Origin: Caulobacter sp.
GTDB taxonomy: Bacteria > Pseudomonadota > Alphaproteobacteria > Caulobacterales > Caulobacteraceae
DNA: 64,000 nt
Assembly: GCA_021741355.1 (NCBI GenBank)
Contig: JAIOXZ010000002.1
Span: 62,001-126,000 of the forward strand
Direction of reading: 5' to 3'
Part shown: positions 10,955 through 20,547 of the stretch, one piece after another
Layout: each line of letters starts with the position of its first letter
Numbering within the stretch: the first letter of the stretch is position 1
Translations under genes and position numbers: made by a program
Notes under the pieces: model-generated
Databases searched by the model: none
Told to the model about the DNA's origin: nothing
What the model saw: the letters and a program-made list of their open reading frames with translations, nothing else

Positions 10955-11485
10955 ATGTCCGTTCGGCTGACCCTGCTGGCCCTGTCGACGCTGATCCTCA
11001 GCGCCTGCGACGGCAATCCGCTGCAGACCGCTGCGCGCGAGACCTGCTGCTGCGACCGCTGCCCGACGACGGCCGCGCCCGCCGCGCCGGCGGCCAAGCC
11101 CGCAAAGGCCCGTCCCGCCGAAACCCGCACCGCCGCCCGCACGGTGCGCGTGCGCCACGAGCGCACGGTGGTCCGTGAAGATCGCGGCTACGCCTACAGC
11201 GAGACCGTCTCCAGCGGCTACGGCGGCAGGTACGGCGCAACCTACGCCGGCGGCGCGGTCCAGCAGACGGGAGGCTACGCCTACAGCGAGTCCTCCAGTG
11301 GCTATGCCTCAGGCGGCGGCTATGGCTACGCGCCGGTCGCCGGCCCCTGCTGCGTCGGCGGCGCGCCCGTTCCGGCCCCGGGGCCCTGTTGCGCGCCGGG
11401 CGGCCAGGGTGGTCCGCGTGGCTATCGCTCGGCCAGCACCGACCGCGACGGCTACCTGACCTGGCCCGGCAAGGTCGAGGACTAG
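10955..11485 (+). CDS. Cys-rich, Gly/Tyr/Ser-rich lipoprotein
   Basis: 176 residues. The lipobox LSAC (C about residue 18) predicts a lipidated envelope protein. The mature chain starts with a Cys cluster (ETCCCDRC), then an Ala/Pro/Lys linker, an Arg-rich patch (RTVRVRHERTVV), two repeats of GYAYSE within a Gly/Tyr/Ser-rich low-complexity region, and two more Cys pairs (PCCVGG, PCCAPGG). No enzyme motif. ATG at 10955 follows GGAGAG; a TTG one codon earlier is unlikely. The stop codon overlaps that of modA (CTAG). Confidence 0.75.
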   Translation: MSVRLTLLALSTLILSACDGNPLQTAARETCCCDRCPTTAAPAAPAAKPAKARPAETRTAARTVRVRHERTVVREDRGYAYSETVSSGYGGRYGATYAGGAVQQTGGYAYSESSSGYASGGGYGYAPVAGPCCVGGAPVPAPGPCCAPGGQGGPRGYRSASTDRDGYLTWPGKVED

Positions 11486-12258
11486 GCCGGACGCCCCGGC
11501 GCGCCGAAGCCGTAGCGCCTGAAGATCGCCGCCGCCTGCGGGCCCTGCAGAAAACCGAGGAACGCCGCCGCGCCACTGTGGCGTGAGGCCGAGGTCACCG
11601 CGCCGGGATAGACGATCGGCGGATGGCTGGAGGCCGGGAACGTCCCGACCACCTTCACCTTCGGCTCCGCCCTGGCGTCGGTCGCATAGACGATGCCGAA
11701 GGGGGCTTCTCCCCGGGCGACATAGGCCAACGTCGTGCGGACGTTCTCCGCCGGCAGCAGCCTGTCCTTGACGGACTCCCAGACGCCGAGCGCAATCAGG
11801 GCGGCCTTGGCGTACTTTCCGGCCGGCACGGCGGCCGCATCGGCCACGGCCAGCCTGCCCGCGCCAAGCGCTCTTGCCAGAGGAAAGCCCGGCGCGACCG
11901 TCAGGTCGACCTTCGCGCGCGCCGGCGCGATCAGCACCAGCCGGTTCGAGAGCAGGCGACGGCGGGTGGCGGGAACAATCCCCCCCTTGCCGGCCAGCCA
12001 GTCCATCCACTCTTCATCGGCGGACAGGAACAGGTCCGCCGGCGCGCCCTGGTCAATCTGGCGCGCCATCGCCGACGAAGCGCCGAAGCTGAAGCGTACC
12101 GGTACGCCGGACTTCGCCGTCCAGGCGGCGCCGGCGGCCGTCAGGGACTCCTGCAGGGATGCGGCGGCGAACACTGTCAGCGGCCGCGCGGCCCATGCGA
12201 CGGCGGGAAGCAGAAGCGTCGCCGCGCCGGCCAGGACCAACCGTCTGTTCTGCATCAT
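11482..12258 (-). CDS. modA: molybdate ABC transporter substrate-binding protein ModA
   Basis: 258 residues from 12258. Signal peptide about 1-23 (MMQNRRLVLAGAATLLLPAV). The mature domain has the ModA hallmarks TVFAAASLQESL, FSFGASSAMARQI, GAPADLFLSADEEWMD, and later GIVYATDA and YPGAVTSAS. It binds molybdate or tungstate in the periplasm. The usual modB and modC genes do not follow, so the permease must be encoded elsewhere or this is an orphan binding protein. Upstream in-frame codons to 12360 lack signal-peptide features and were not used. Confidence 0.9.
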   Translation of the reverse strand: MMQNRRLVLAGAATLLLPAVAWAARPLTVFAAASLQESLTAAGAAWTAKSGVPVRFSFGASSAMARQIDQGAPADLFLSADEEWMDWLAGKGGIVPATRRRLLSNRLVLIAPARAKVDLTVAPGFPLARALGAGRLAVADAAAVPAGKYAKAALIALGVWESVKDRLLPAENVRTTLAYVARGEAPFGIVYATDARAEPKVKVVGTFPASSHPPIVYPGAVTSASRHSGAAAFLGFLQGPQAAAIFRRYGFGAPGRPA

Positions 12259-12331
12259 GCGCTCCGCGGGCGTGGCGTGGCCCTTGCGATCCATCTGCTC
12301 GCTGGATCGAAACGGGACAAGGGGAGACCAC

Positions 12332-12436
12332 ATGCGTTCGCCAAACGGGCCACTTTTCAAGACCTACGAGATTGTCGCCATCGTGGCGTTCCTGACCGCC
12401 GCGGCCGCCTGGGCCGGTCTGAAGCTGGTCTACTAG
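12332..12436 (+). CDS. 34-residue single-pass membrane protein
   Basis: The reading frame begins at ATG 12332 directly after an AAGGGGAGACC ribosome site and encodes 34 residues: a short polar start (MRSPNGPLFKTYE), then a continuous hydrophobic segment (IVAIVAFLTAAAAWAGLKLVY) to the TAG. The strong Shine-Dalgarno sequence and membrane-helix composition support a real small protein. Function unknown. It is divergent from modA and precedes an AsmA gene. Confidence 0.55.
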   Translation: MRSPNGPLFKTYEIVAIVAFLTAAAAWAGLKLVY

Positions 12437-12571
12437 AGGCCTGAACACAGGGAACCGCTTCGGCTTCCCCGCGCTTTAGCGCGTGGGGCCGCCGGAGATT
12501 CAAGCTTGCCGATCCGCTGGCCAACCGCCGCGACCGCCGCGCTGACCCAGCCTGCCTCAGGCTGGAACGCC

Positions 12572-14569
12572 ATGTCCCGGCGCGCCCGCATCGGTCTTTC
12601 GGCCGTCAGCCTCTTCATCCTGACGCTCATCGTTCTGCTGGTCATATTCGACTGGAACTGGCTGCGCGGCCCGGTGGGCGCGGCGGCTTCGGTGCGGCTT
12701 GGCCGGACCGTCGAGATCGTCGGAGATCTCAAGGTCCACCCCTGGTCGTTGTCCCCAAGCGCCGAGGCCTATGACGTGCGCATCGCCCAGCCGGCCTGGG
12801 TGAAAAGCGACGCCGACATGGCCCGGATCGGCAAACTGGCGGTCCAGCTCGAGATTCCGCCGCTGTTCGCCGGGCGAACGGTGTTGCCGATGCTGGAAGT
12901 CATCCGCCCACGCCTCGAGCTGGTGCGGCTGGCCGACGGCCGTGCGAACTGGACATTCGGCGGCAAGGGCGGCGACAGAGGTCTGAAACTGCCGGCCATT
13001 CGACGCTTCGTCATCACAGACGGGCGGATCAATCTGAATGACCTCATGCGCCGCACGCGGTTCTCCGGCACGGTCTATACCGACGAGACCGCCGACGGCG
13101 CGGATCGCGGCGAGTTCGCCCTGCGCGGTGAGGGCCGGCTGAACGGCGCGCGGTTCATCGCCAGCGTCACCGGCGACCCGCTGCTGAACGTCTCGCCGAA
13201 CCGCCCCTGGCCGTTCCGCGCCGACGTACGCGCCGGCGCGACGCGGATCCAGGCCAACGCGCGGATCGTGAAGCCGTTCGATCTGGGCCGGTTCGAGGGC
13301 TCGGTGACCCTCACCGGCGCCGACCTCAACGACCTTTACGGGCTGACCGGCCTGACCTTGCCGAACACGCCCCCCTACTCGGCGTCCGGTCAGATCGCCC
13401 GCCGTGGCACACTCTATCGCCTGGAACGGGCGACCGGCCGGATCGGCGACAGCGACCTGTCCGGCGACCTGTCGGTCGAGACGCGCGGCGAGCGCCCTTT
13501 CCTGACCGCCGATCTGCGCTCGCGGCGGCTGGACTTCGATGACCTCGGCAGCCTGTTCGGCGGCCCGCCCGCCACCCGACGCGGGGAAACCGCTTCGCCG
13601 GAACAGGCGGCCATGGCCGGCCGTCTGCGGCGGGCGGCCAGGCTGTTTCCAGACGCGACCCTTCAGGTCGAGCGCATTCGGGCCATGGACGCGAAGGTGA
13701 CCTATCGGGCCGAGACGGTGAATGCCCCCGGCCTGCCGCTGTCGAAGGTGGCCCTGACGCTGGACCTCAAGGACGGAATGCTGACGGGCGACCCCGTCGC
13801 CCTGACCTTCTCTCGCGGATCGATCAGCGGTCTGGTGCGCCTGGACGCGCGTGGCGAGCAGCCGCGCACGGACGTTGACCTGCGCCTGACCGGCGCGCGG
13901 CTCGAGGACTGGATCAAATTCGGCGCCGCCGGTGGACAGCCGGCCATCGAGGGCCAGATCGTCGCCCGCGCCAGGCTGACCGGCCACGGGAACTCCGTCC
14001 GCAAGGCCGCGGCCAGCGCGGATGGAACCCTGACCATCGTCAGCCCGCGCGGCGAAATCCGTCAGGCCTTCGCCGAGCTGCTGGGCGTGAACGTCTTCAA
14101 GGGGCTCTACCTGCTGCTGTCGGAAGATCCGCGGCAAACCGCGATCCGCTGCGCCGTGGCCGATTTCCAGGTCAAGGACGGCATCGCCCGGTCCAACCGT
14201 ATCGTCATCGACACCGGCGTGGTGCTGGTGACCGGCTCGGGCGTGATCAACCTCAAGACCGAGCGTCTGAACCTGCTGTTCGAAGGCGAGAGCAAGAAGC
14301 CGCGCCTGCTGCGGCTGTACATCCCGATCCGGGTCGATGGCCCGCTGGTGAAGCCCGGCGCGACCCTGCAAACCGGCAATGCGGTGGCCCAGGGCGGGGT
14401 CGCCGTCGCACTGGCCTCGCTGTTGTCGCCACTGGCCGCGATCCTGCCGTTCGTGGAGGCCGGTCTGGCGGAGGACGCCAACTGCGCGGCGCTGGTCGCC
14501 CGGGGCCGGGCGAAGGGCGCGCCCGTGCGCGGCGGGACGACCCCGGCCAACAAGGACGCTGACCGCTAG
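12572..14569 (+). CDS. AsmA family protein
   Basis: 665 residues from ATG 12572 (MSRRARIGLSA). A TTG start at 12506 would add 22 residues. A transmembrane anchor at about 7-27 is followed by a long beta-rich body with AsmA features: VRLGRTVEIVGDLKVHPWSL near the N-terminus and a C-terminal AsmA_2-like region (GVLVTGSGVINLKTERLNL, then LLRLYIPIRVDGPLVKPGA). AsmA-like proteins are inner-membrane-anchored periplasmic proteins thought to bridge lipid transport to the outer membrane. No operon partner is evident. Confidence 0.88.
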   Translation: MSRRARIGLSAVSLFILTLIVLLVIFDWNWLRGPVGAAASVRLGRTVEIVGDLKVHPWSLSPSAEAYDVRIAQPAWVKSDADMARIGKLAVQLEIPPLFAGRTVLPMLEVIRPRLELVRLADGRANWTFGGKGGDRGLKLPAIRRFVITDGRINLNDLMRRTRFSGTVYTDETADGADRGEFALRGEGRLNGARFIASVTGDPLLNVSPNRPWPFRADVRAGATRIQANARIVKPFDLGRFEGSVTLTGADLNDLYGLTGLTLPNTPPYSASGQIARRGTLYRLERATGRIGDSDLSGDLSVETRGERPFLTADLRSRRLDFDDLGSLFGGPPATRRGETASPEQAAMAGRLRRAARLFPDATLQVERIRAMDAKVTYRAETVNAPGLPLSKVALTLDLKDGMLTGDPVALTFSRGSISGLVRLDARGEQPRTDVDLRLTGARLEDWIKFGAAGGQPAIEGQIVARARLTGHGNSVRKAAASADGTLTIVSPRGEIRQAFAELLGVNVFKGLYLLLSEDPRQTAIRCAVADFQVKDGIARSNRIVIDTGVVLVTGSGVINLKTERLNLLFEGESKKPRLLRLYIPIRVDGPLVKPGATLQTGNAVAQGGVAVALASLLSPLAAILPFVEAGLAEDANCAALVARGRAKGAPVRGGTTPANKDADR

Positions 14570-14572
14570 ATG

Positions 14573-14690
14573 AGCCCCCCGGGTCCGCGCGAGGGCCGAG
14601 GCCTCGGTGCGGTTCGCGGCGCCGATCACGGCGATCAGGTGCGCCACATGGGTCTGCAGGGCGGAGCGGCGGCCGGGTGAATCGGCGGAC
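14573..14690 (-). pseudogene. possible remnant of a LuxR-type helix-turn-helix domain
   Basis: Read on the minus strand, this stretch encodes SALQTHVAHL, then IAVIGAANRTEASALARTRG. This resembles the recognition helix and tail of LuxR/NarL regulators (typical pattern: TVxTHVxxIxxKLGVxNRTEAxxLA). No start codon, upstream HTH helix or regulator domain precedes it, so it could only be a decayed fragment. The match is short and was made by eye; chance is possible. Confidence 0.25.
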
Positions 14691-14772
14691 GACCGGATTC
14701 TCCCGCGGGTTGTGTTCGGGTTGACGCCTCCGGCAACGGCTGCATACCGTCGTTCGTCGGGAGGGGCCGGGG

Positions 14773-17058
14773 ATGAACATCATCGCGATTGGCCGGCCGC
14801 TACTGGCGGCTCTCGTCTGCCTCGCCGTTGTCTCGTCGGTGACGGCCGCCCGCACCCAGCCGGGCGGATTGACCCTCGAGGCGTTCGCCGCCTCCGTCGA
14901 CCAGGGGGACAACGCGGCGGTCAGGCTCGCTCTCGCTGACGGCGTCTTCCGGGCCAGGATCGAAACCGCCGATCAGACCGTGCCGCTGCTCCAGGCGGTC
15001 GGCGCGGCCGAGACCCTCGACCCGGAGCTCCGCCGGACGGTCTGGCAGGACGCCCTTCGCGAGGCCCGGCGGCAGGCCGACCTGCCCGCGCCGGCCGAGG
15101 TCGTCGGCTTCCGCAAGGCCGCCCTGTTCGAAGTCTCCGGCCAGTACCGCGCGTTCCTTCAGGGCGAGTATCTGCTGTTTCGGTTCGCCACCCTGGCCGG
15201 ACCGGGCGACGCCAACACCGCGAACATCCAGACGCTCGTGGCCGTTCGCGACGACATCCGGCGGCTCTTCAACCAGGCCTACGGCGGCATGGCTGCTTGC
15301 GACGCCGGCACCGCCTGCGACGGACGCCGAAGCGCCCTGCGGGCCGAGCAGGCCGCGTTCGACTCCGGGGCTGTCGCCCGGTCGATCGAGCTCATGGCGC
15401 GCGCGGCGGCGTCTGAAGAGCGGGCCTATCGGCTGTTCAAGGTCTACGACCCCGGGCAGCGGGGCCGCACGCGGGCGTTCGAGGCGTCCCGTGACACCTT
15501 CCTCGAGGCCGCCGGCCTCTATGGCCAGGCCCGCGACCAGCTGCGCTCGGCCGGCGCCGACGACGCGGCCGGACGGGCGGAGGCCTATCGTCTCAGGGCC
15601 ATCGAGCGGGCCGACTGGGCTGACGACCAGGTCAGGGACATCGGCCGCGACATGGTCGATTCCACCGTTCCGCCCCCGCCGCCGCCACCGCCTCCGGTGA
15701 TGCTGGCCGCGCCGGCGCCGCCCCCGCCTGCGCCGCCCCCGCCACTGCAACCGGCGCCGCCCGGCCGTGCCAGCGACCTCGCCCGGGACGAAGGCAAGTC
15801 GGCGGTCTATCTCACGCCCTACGAACAGGAATGCCTGCGCAAACGCACCGCGGCAGGCACCCTGGAGGACCCCAACAGCGCCGAAGTGGGCGTCTACTAC
15901 GCCACCAGCCGGCAGGGCGTGACACCCGACCCGGCCCGCGACCGCTACTTCGGCGCGCGGTCGGAACCGTTCGCCGGCGACCGCGTCCGGCTCAACTTCG
16001 GCCTCGCCCAGGTCAACGTCCCCTGTATCCGCAAGCGCGGCGAGCTGGAGCGTCCGGACGAATTCCTGCTCATCCAGTTCGAGACCGCGCACCCGAACAA
16101 TCACTTCATCCTCGAGGGCGTGACGCGCTTCGACAGCCGGGACGCCTGGCTCGCGGCCATCGACGGCGACGTCGGCCGGTCGCGCCGCAAGGAAGCCCTG
16201 CTTTACGTGCACGGCTACAACAACAGCTTCGCCGACGCCGCCTATCGCGCCGCCCAGCTGCATGCGGATCTGTCGATCGACGGCGCCACGGTGTTCTATT
16301 CCTGGGCCTCGAAGGAAAGCCTGCTGTCCTATTTCGCCGACCGCAGGACGGTCGAGCGGAAGGAGGAGATCGAAGCCCTCGCCGACACGCTGATCGCCCT
16401 GCGCAAGAGCGGCGCGACGCGGGTCTATGTCGTCGCCCATTCGATGGGCAACCGGCTGACCCTCGCCGCGCTCCAGCGGATCGCCCTGCGCGCGGACCGG
16501 CCCGACAGGCCCTTCGACGAGCTGGTCATGGGCTCGGCCGACATCGAGAAGGCGCTGTTCGAAACCTACTGGCAGTCGGCCTCGCCGCTGGTGACGCGGA
16601 CGACCCTGTACGCCTCCAGCCAGGACAAGGCGATGCTCGGGGCCCGCCTGCTCCCGGGCGCGCAGCGGCTGGGCGACGCCTTCCCGGCGCCGATGACCTT
16701 CCCGCGTGTCCAGACCATCGACACCAGCCTGGTCGGCGGCGCCGGCCTTGGTCACAACGACTACAGCGGTTCGGGCCTGGCCGACGTGCGGGCGACGCTC
16801 TGGCTCAGCATGGCGCCGGACGCCCGGTGCATCCTCGAGGCCGACCAGAGCGGCGGGTACTGGCGGATCCGGGCCGAACGGGTCGGCGAGGTCGAATGTT
16901 CCGACGACGCGTTCGACGACGCGGTCCAGCTCAGCCGCCTGAAGGGCTCGCCCGCCGAGGCCCAGCTGTGGATCGACAGCCGCGCCCGCGCCACCCCGGG
17001 GAACTCCTACCTCGCAAGGCTACGGCAGCTGGTCCTGAAGCTCGTCGGACGGACGTAG
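14773..17058 (+). CDS. secreted alpha/beta hydrolase of the DUF900 type with proline hinge
   Basis: 761 residues. Signal peptide about 1-25 ([21 protein letters not shown]). An N-terminal helical region spans about 30-295. A strongly proline-rich hinge follows (about 298-335: [20 protein letters not shown]). The C-terminal DUF900-type hydrolase domain has [29 protein letters not shown], the nucleophile elbow AHSMGN (serine near 557) and a late GHNDY that may hold the catalytic histidine. Probably exported. Substrate unknown. The N-terminal domain is not one I recognise. Confidence 0.85.
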   Translation: MNIIAIGRPLLAALVCLAVVSSVTAARTQPGGLTLEAFAASVDQGDNAAVRLALADGVFRARIETADQTVPLLQAVGAAETLDPELRRTVWQDALREARRQADLPAPAEVVGFRKAALFEVSGQYRAFLQGEYLLFRFATLAGPGDANTANIQTLVAVRDDIRRLFNQAYGGMAACDAGTACDGRRSALRAEQAAFDSGAVARSIELMARAAASEERAYRLFKVYDPGQRGRTRAFEASRDTFLEAAGLYGQARDQLRSAGADDAAGRAEAYRLRAIERADWADDQVRDIGRDMVDSTVPPPPPPPPPVMLAAPAPPPPAPPPPLQPAPPGRASDLARDEGKSAVYLTPYEQECLRKRTAAGTLEDPNSAEVGVYYATSRQGVTPDPARDRYFGARSEPFAGDRVRLNFGLAQVNVPCIRKRGELERPDEFLLIQFETAHPNNHFILEGVTRFDSRDAWLAAIDGDVGRSRRKEALLYVHGYNNSFADAAYRAAQLHADLSIDGATVFYSWASKESLLSYFADRRTVERKEEIEALADTLIALRKSGATRVYVVAHSMGNRLTLAALQRIALRADRPDRPFDELVMGSADIEKALFETYWQSASPLVTRTTLYASSQDKAMLGARLLPGAQRLGDAFPAPMTFPRVQTIDTSLVGGAGLGHNDYSGSGLADVRATLWLSMAPDARCILEADQSGGYWRIRAERVGEVECSDDAFDDAVQLSRLKGSPAEAQLWIDSRARATPGNSYLARLRQLVLKLVGRT

Positions 17059-17165
17059 CCGGCGCGTCGCGGCGCAGCGGACGGGACCCGAAACCCGGCG
17101 GCGTCAGGTCACCGAGCCGATCACCCGGCACACCCCGCCGCCGCGCACCGACCTTCAACCGCGAA

Positions 17166-17242
17166 TGGCGCACCCGACACGATTCGAACGTGTGACCTTT
17201 GCCTTCGGAGGGCAACGCTCTATCCAGCTGAGCTACGGGTGC
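17166..17242 (-). tRNA. tRNA-Arg (anticodon CCG)
   Basis: 77 nt including an encoded CCA. The acceptor arms GCACCCG and CGGGTGC pair fully. The D arm (AGCTCAGCTGGATAGAGC) and T arm with TTCGAAT are normal. The anticodon stem TTGCC/GGCAA encloses loop CTCCGAA, giving anticodon CCG, which reads CGG. The gene lies between the DUF900 hydrolase and the purine permease. Confidence 0.96.
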
Positions 17243-17288
17243 GGATCGCTGGCGGAGGCGGGTCAATAGCGGAAAGATTCGCCGCGCG

Positions 17289-18608
17289 CTACCCCGCCGC
17301 CAGCCAGATGAAGCGGGCGGCGAACAGGGCCGCCAGCAGGTAGAGCATCCAGTCGCCCGGGCGGGCCTGGCCGCGGGCCAGTTTGAGCAGGACGTAGGCG
17401 ATGATCCCGAAGGCCAGGCCGTTGGCGATCGAGAAGGTCAGGGGGATGGCGATCAGGGTCAGGAAGCCGGGGATGGCGACCAGCGGGTCGTCCCAGTCGA
17501 GCTGGGCCAGCGGGGCCATCATCAGCGCGCCGACCAGGATCAGCGCCGGAGCGGTCGCCGCTGCGGGGATCAGCTGGGCGAACGGAGCGAACAGCAGGGC
17601 GACGAGGAACAGCAGGCCTACCACCACGGCGGTCAGGCCGGTGCGCCCGCCGGCCGCGACCCCGGCGGCGCTGTCGATGTAGCTGACGGTGGTGGTCGTG
17701 CCGGCCACCGAGCCGACGATCGCCGCCGCCGAGTCCGTGGCGAGGATCCGGTTGAGCCGCGGGATCGTCCCGTCCGGCGCCGCCAGGCCCGCGCGCTCGG
17801 TCACCGCGACCAGGGTGCCGACATTGTCGAACAGGTCGACGAACAGCAGCACGACGATGATCTCGATCAGCGCCAGCGCCGCGCCCTTGCCGCCGATCCC
17901 CAGGGCGCCGGGAATGTCGAGCCGGAAGGCGGTGCTGGTCAGGGCCTCCAGGCTGTAGTCGACCGGCGTCCACTGCATCGCGCCGACAGCCCAGGCCAGC
18001 GCCGTGGTGGCGAGGATCCCGACCAGCATCGCCGCGCGGATGCGCCAGACCAGCAGGGCCCCGGTCAGGACCAGTCCGAACAGGGTCAGGCCGGCGGTCG
18101 GGGTCGTCAGGTCGCCGAGGGTCACCGTCGTGGCCGGGCTGGCGACCACCAGTCCCGCGGCGCGCAGGCCGATGAAGGCGATGAACAGACCGATCCCGGC
18201 GGCGATCGCCGCATACAGCGAGCGCGGCACGGCGCCGACCAGCAGCCGCCGCACGCCCGAGACCGTCAGGATCAGGAACAGCACGCCCGACAGGAAGACA
18301 CAGCCCAGCGCCGTCTCCCACGGCAGGCCCATCCCCTTGACCACGGTGTAGGTGAAATAGGCGTTCAGCCCCATACCGGGCGCCAGCGCGATCGGGAAGT
18401 TGGCGAACAGCCCCATCATGATCGAGCCGAAGGCCGCCGCCAGACAGGTGGCGGCCGCCGCGCCGGCCATCGGCATCCCGGCATCGGCCAGGATCGTCGG
18501 GTTGACCATGATGATGTAGGCCATGGTCAGGAAGGTGGTCACGCCCGCGAGCACCTCAGTGCGCACGGCCGTGCCGTTCTCCTTCAGCCTGAAAAGACGC
18601 TCCAGCAT
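17289..18608 (-). CDS. NCS2-family purine permease (AzgA/PbuG-like)
   Basis: 439 residues with 12 or more hydrophobic segments. N-terminal signature RTEVLAGVTTFLTMAYIIMVNP, then FANFPIALAPGMGLNAYFTY and LFVDLFDNVGTLVAV, as in the AzgA/GhxP group of adenine/guanine/hypoxanthine:H+ symporters. Inner membrane. Single gene; no riboswitch-like structure was seen in the short leader. The exact purine cannot be read from the sequence. Confidence 0.92.
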   Translation of the reverse strand: MLERLFRLKENGTAVRTEVLAGVTTFLTMAYIIMVNPTILADAGMPMAGAAAATCLAAAFGSIMMGLFANFPIALAPGMGLNAYFTYTVVKGMGLPWETALGCVFLSGVLFLILTVSGVRRLLVGAVPRSLYAAIAAGIGLFIAFIGLRAAGLVVASPATTVTLGDLTTPTAGLTLFGLVLTGALLVWRIRAAMLVGILATTALAWAVGAMQWTPVDYSLEALTSTAFRLDIPGALGIGGKGAALALIEIIVVLLFVDLFDNVGTLVAVTERAGLAAPDGTIPRLNRILATDSAAAIVGSVAGTTTTVSYIDSAAGVAAGGRTGLTAVVVGLLFLVALLFAPFAQLIPAAATAPALILVGALMMAPLAQLDWDDPLVAIPGFLTLIAIPLTFSIANGLAFGIIAYVLLKLARGQARPGDWMLYLLAALFAARFIWLAAG

Positions 18609-18686
18609 CGCCTGACCTCCCCCGCCCCCGGGAGGGCGAGGTTAGCGCGCCCGCGCGGGGCCGCAAGCGGCGCGCGCCAGCGACCC

Positions 18687-19958
18687 TCAGGTCATCCGGT
18701 AGCGGATCGGCACCGACTTGGGCCCGCAGACGAAGCTGGCCTCCATGCGTTTCGGCGCGCCGTTCAGCTCGACGCTCTCGAGGCGCGGCAGCAGCTCTTC
18801 CCAGAGGACCCGCATCTCCATCCGGCCCAGATGCTGGCCGAGACAGACGTGGGCGCCGTAGCCGAAGGCGACGTGCTTGTTGGGCGTGCGCTGGATGTCG
18901 AATTTGAACGGATCGGTGAACACCGACTCGTCCCGGTTGCCGGACGGGTAGCTGAGCATGATCCAGTCGCCCTTGGCGATCTTCTGGCCGGCGATCTCGG
19001 CGTCGGCCGTGGCGCTGCGCATGAAATGCTTCACCGGGGTCTCCCAGCGGATCGACTCCTCGACCAGCCCGGGGATCAGCGACAGGTCCGCCTTCACCTT
19101 CGCGAACTGCTCAGGATTCTGGGCCAGGGCCCACATGGCGCCGGACGTCGTGTTGGAGGTCGTGTCGTGCCCCGCCGTTGCGGCGATGATGTAGTAGCTC
19201 ATCGCCTCGAGGTGGCCGAGCGGCTTGCCCTCGATCTGGCCGTTGGCGATCACGCTGGCCAGGTCCTGGCGCGGATTGGCCCGGCGGTCCTCGGTCATGG
19301 CGTTGAAGTAGGTCATGAAGTCCATGACCGTGGCCTGCAGGTTGGCCAGGCCGGTGTCGACGTCGGTCACCGCGCCGCCGCGGTTCAGTTCCGGGTCGGC
19401 GCTGCCGAACAGCTCCTGGGTCAGCTTCAGCATGCGCGGCTCGTCGATCTCCGGCACGCCGAGGACCTCCATGATCACATGCAGCGGATAGAGGAAGGCG
19501 ACGTCGCGGGCGAAGTCGCAGCGGTCGCCCATGGCGGCCATCCGGTCGATAAAGCCGCGCGCGATCTCGCGGATGCGCGCCTCGAGACCGCGGATGTTCT
19601 GCGGCAGGAACCAGGCCTGGGTCAGGCGCCGGTAGTTCATGTGGTCGGGGTTATCCATCTGGACCAGCGAGCGGACCAGATGCGGCGAACCGCCGGTCAT
19701 CTGCCGGACACGCTTGTCGACCTCGATCGGCGTGACGACGGTGGCCAGGTCGCCGTTGTGGAACAGATCGTTCTGCTTCTCGATCTCCTGGATGTCGGCG
19801 AAGCGGGTCGCGACCCAGAAGGGATCAAACCCCTCGGGCTGAGCCTTCGCAAACGGCGCGTTGGCGCGCAGCCAGCGGAACGCCTCGTCGACCCGATGGC
19901 CGTCGGCATAGGCCTTGGGATCGACGATGGTGTTGGCCACGTCCTGGGGAATCATCAT
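18687..19958 (-). CDS. cytochrome P450
   Basis: 423 residues from the ATG pair at 19958 (AGGAAG ribosome site just upstream). The I-helix oxygen-binding motif AGHDTT is at 262-267, the K-helix ExxR is E301-R304 (ESIR), and the heme loop FGYGAHVCLGQ has the thiolate C372. A soluble bacterial class I P450, so it needs a ferredoxin or rubredoxin-type donor and a reductase. A rubredoxin gene is divergent from it 180 nt away, a suggestive but unproven partner. Substrate not determinable; bacterial P450s of this general type often hydroxylate terpenoid, steroid or alkyl compounds. Confidence 0.93.
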   Translation of the reverse strand: MMIPQDVANTIVDPKAYADGHRVDEAFRWLRANAPFAKAQPEGFDPFWVATRFADIQEIEKQNDLFHNGDLATVVTPIEVDKRVRQMTGGSPHLVRSLVQMDNPDHMNYRRLTQAWFLPQNIRGLEARIREIARGFIDRMAAMGDRCDFARDVAFLYPLHVIMEVLGVPEIDEPRMLKLTQELFGSADPELNRGGAVTDVDTGLANLQATVMDFMTYFNAMTEDRRANPRQDLASVIANGQIEGKPLGHLEAMSYYIIAATAGHDTTSNTTSGAMWALAQNPEQFAKVKADLSLIPGLVEESIRWETPVKHFMRSATADAEIAGQKIAKGDWIMLSYPSGNRDESVFTDPFKFDIQRTPNKHVAFGYGAHVCLGQHLGRMEMRVLWEELLPRLESVELNGAPKRMEASFVCGPKSVPIRYRMT

Positions 19959-20041
19959 CGCAAGTCTTCCTGTCCGGTCCCGCGCCGCCTGTCTCCAGCG
20001 GCTGCGAGACATGCTGTTGCCTCGCCCGCACTACGGACCAA

Positions 20042-20060
20042 CAATTCGGCGGTTGAATTG
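20042..20060. promoter_or_regulatory. candidate operator: inverted repeat CAATTC-N7-GAATTG
   Basis: Perfect 6-nt arms CAATTC (20042-20047) and GAATTG (20055-20060) around GGCGGTT, in the 180-nt divergent region between the P450 and rubredoxin genes. AT-rich arms in a GC-rich genome and the divergent position suggest a regulator-binding site, but no regulator gene is adjacent. Confidence 0.35.
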
Positions 20061-20139
20061 ACGTGGATCAGTTCACGGCGATTGGGCGTCAATCAGGCTG
20101 GGGATCACCCCCTCAGGACCTCTCACCGAAGGACGACCG

Positions 20140-20328
20140 ATGGCCGACGCCCTGCCCTACAAGACCTGGCAGTGCCGGACTTGCGGCTACCTCTACGATG
20201 AGGCCGAGGGCGATGTCGGCGAGGGCCTGGCCCCGGGAACGCGCTGGACCGACATCCCTGCAGACTGGATCTGTCCGCTGTGCGGCACGGCCAAGGCCGA
20301 CTTCGACATGGTCGAGCTGGAGCTCTGA
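20140..20328 (+). CDS. rubredoxin
   Basis: 62 residues. Four cysteines bind one iron: C12 and C15 ([14 protein letters not shown]) and C45 and C48 (CPLCG). The core also has the [16 protein letters not shown] segment usual in rubredoxins. A cytoplasmic one-electron carrier, classically serving alkane hydroxylases; here its divergent neighbour is a P450, so it may supply electrons to it. Full length, with the start at the normal position. Confidence 0.96.
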   Translation: MADALPYKTWQCRTCGYLYDEAEGDVGEGLAPGTRWTDIPADWICPLCGTAKADFDMVELEL

Positions 20329-20398
20329 GGGGGGGCGCAAGATTGCACGCCAGCATACCGGATGCTGGTACGCCCTGAAGCCCTTGATGGAATGGTTC

Positions 20399-20491
20399 GC
20401 TCCGGACGGTGACCTTGGTCAAGGACCGCCTCCGGCGGCCGCGCAGCGGCGAGGCCTTCGGCCTCGTCCTTGACGAAGGTCCCGCCGGAGC
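20399..20491. repeat. palindromic repeat with GTCAAGGAC arms, copy 1
   Basis: Inverted arms GCTCCGGACGG...GGTCAAGGAC (left) and GTCCTTGACGAAGG...CCGGAGC (right) enclose GGCCGCGCAGCGGCG. The same design is at 31887-31977 with the central GGCCGCGCAGCGGCG identical. It lies in the 219-nt gap between rubredoxin and the convergent ABC ATPase, which otherwise holds only a small GCATACCGGATGC hairpin. Confidence 0.75.
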
Positions 20492-20547
20492 AAGAATGCT
20501 CATCAAGACATCAGGACGAACTCCGCCGTGAAGGCGGGAACGAACCC

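Noticed and set aside
17243-18686. Purine riboswitch for the NCS2 permease
   Set aside because: The short leader upstream of 18608 shows no purine-aptamer core, and the gap to the P450 is under 80 nt.
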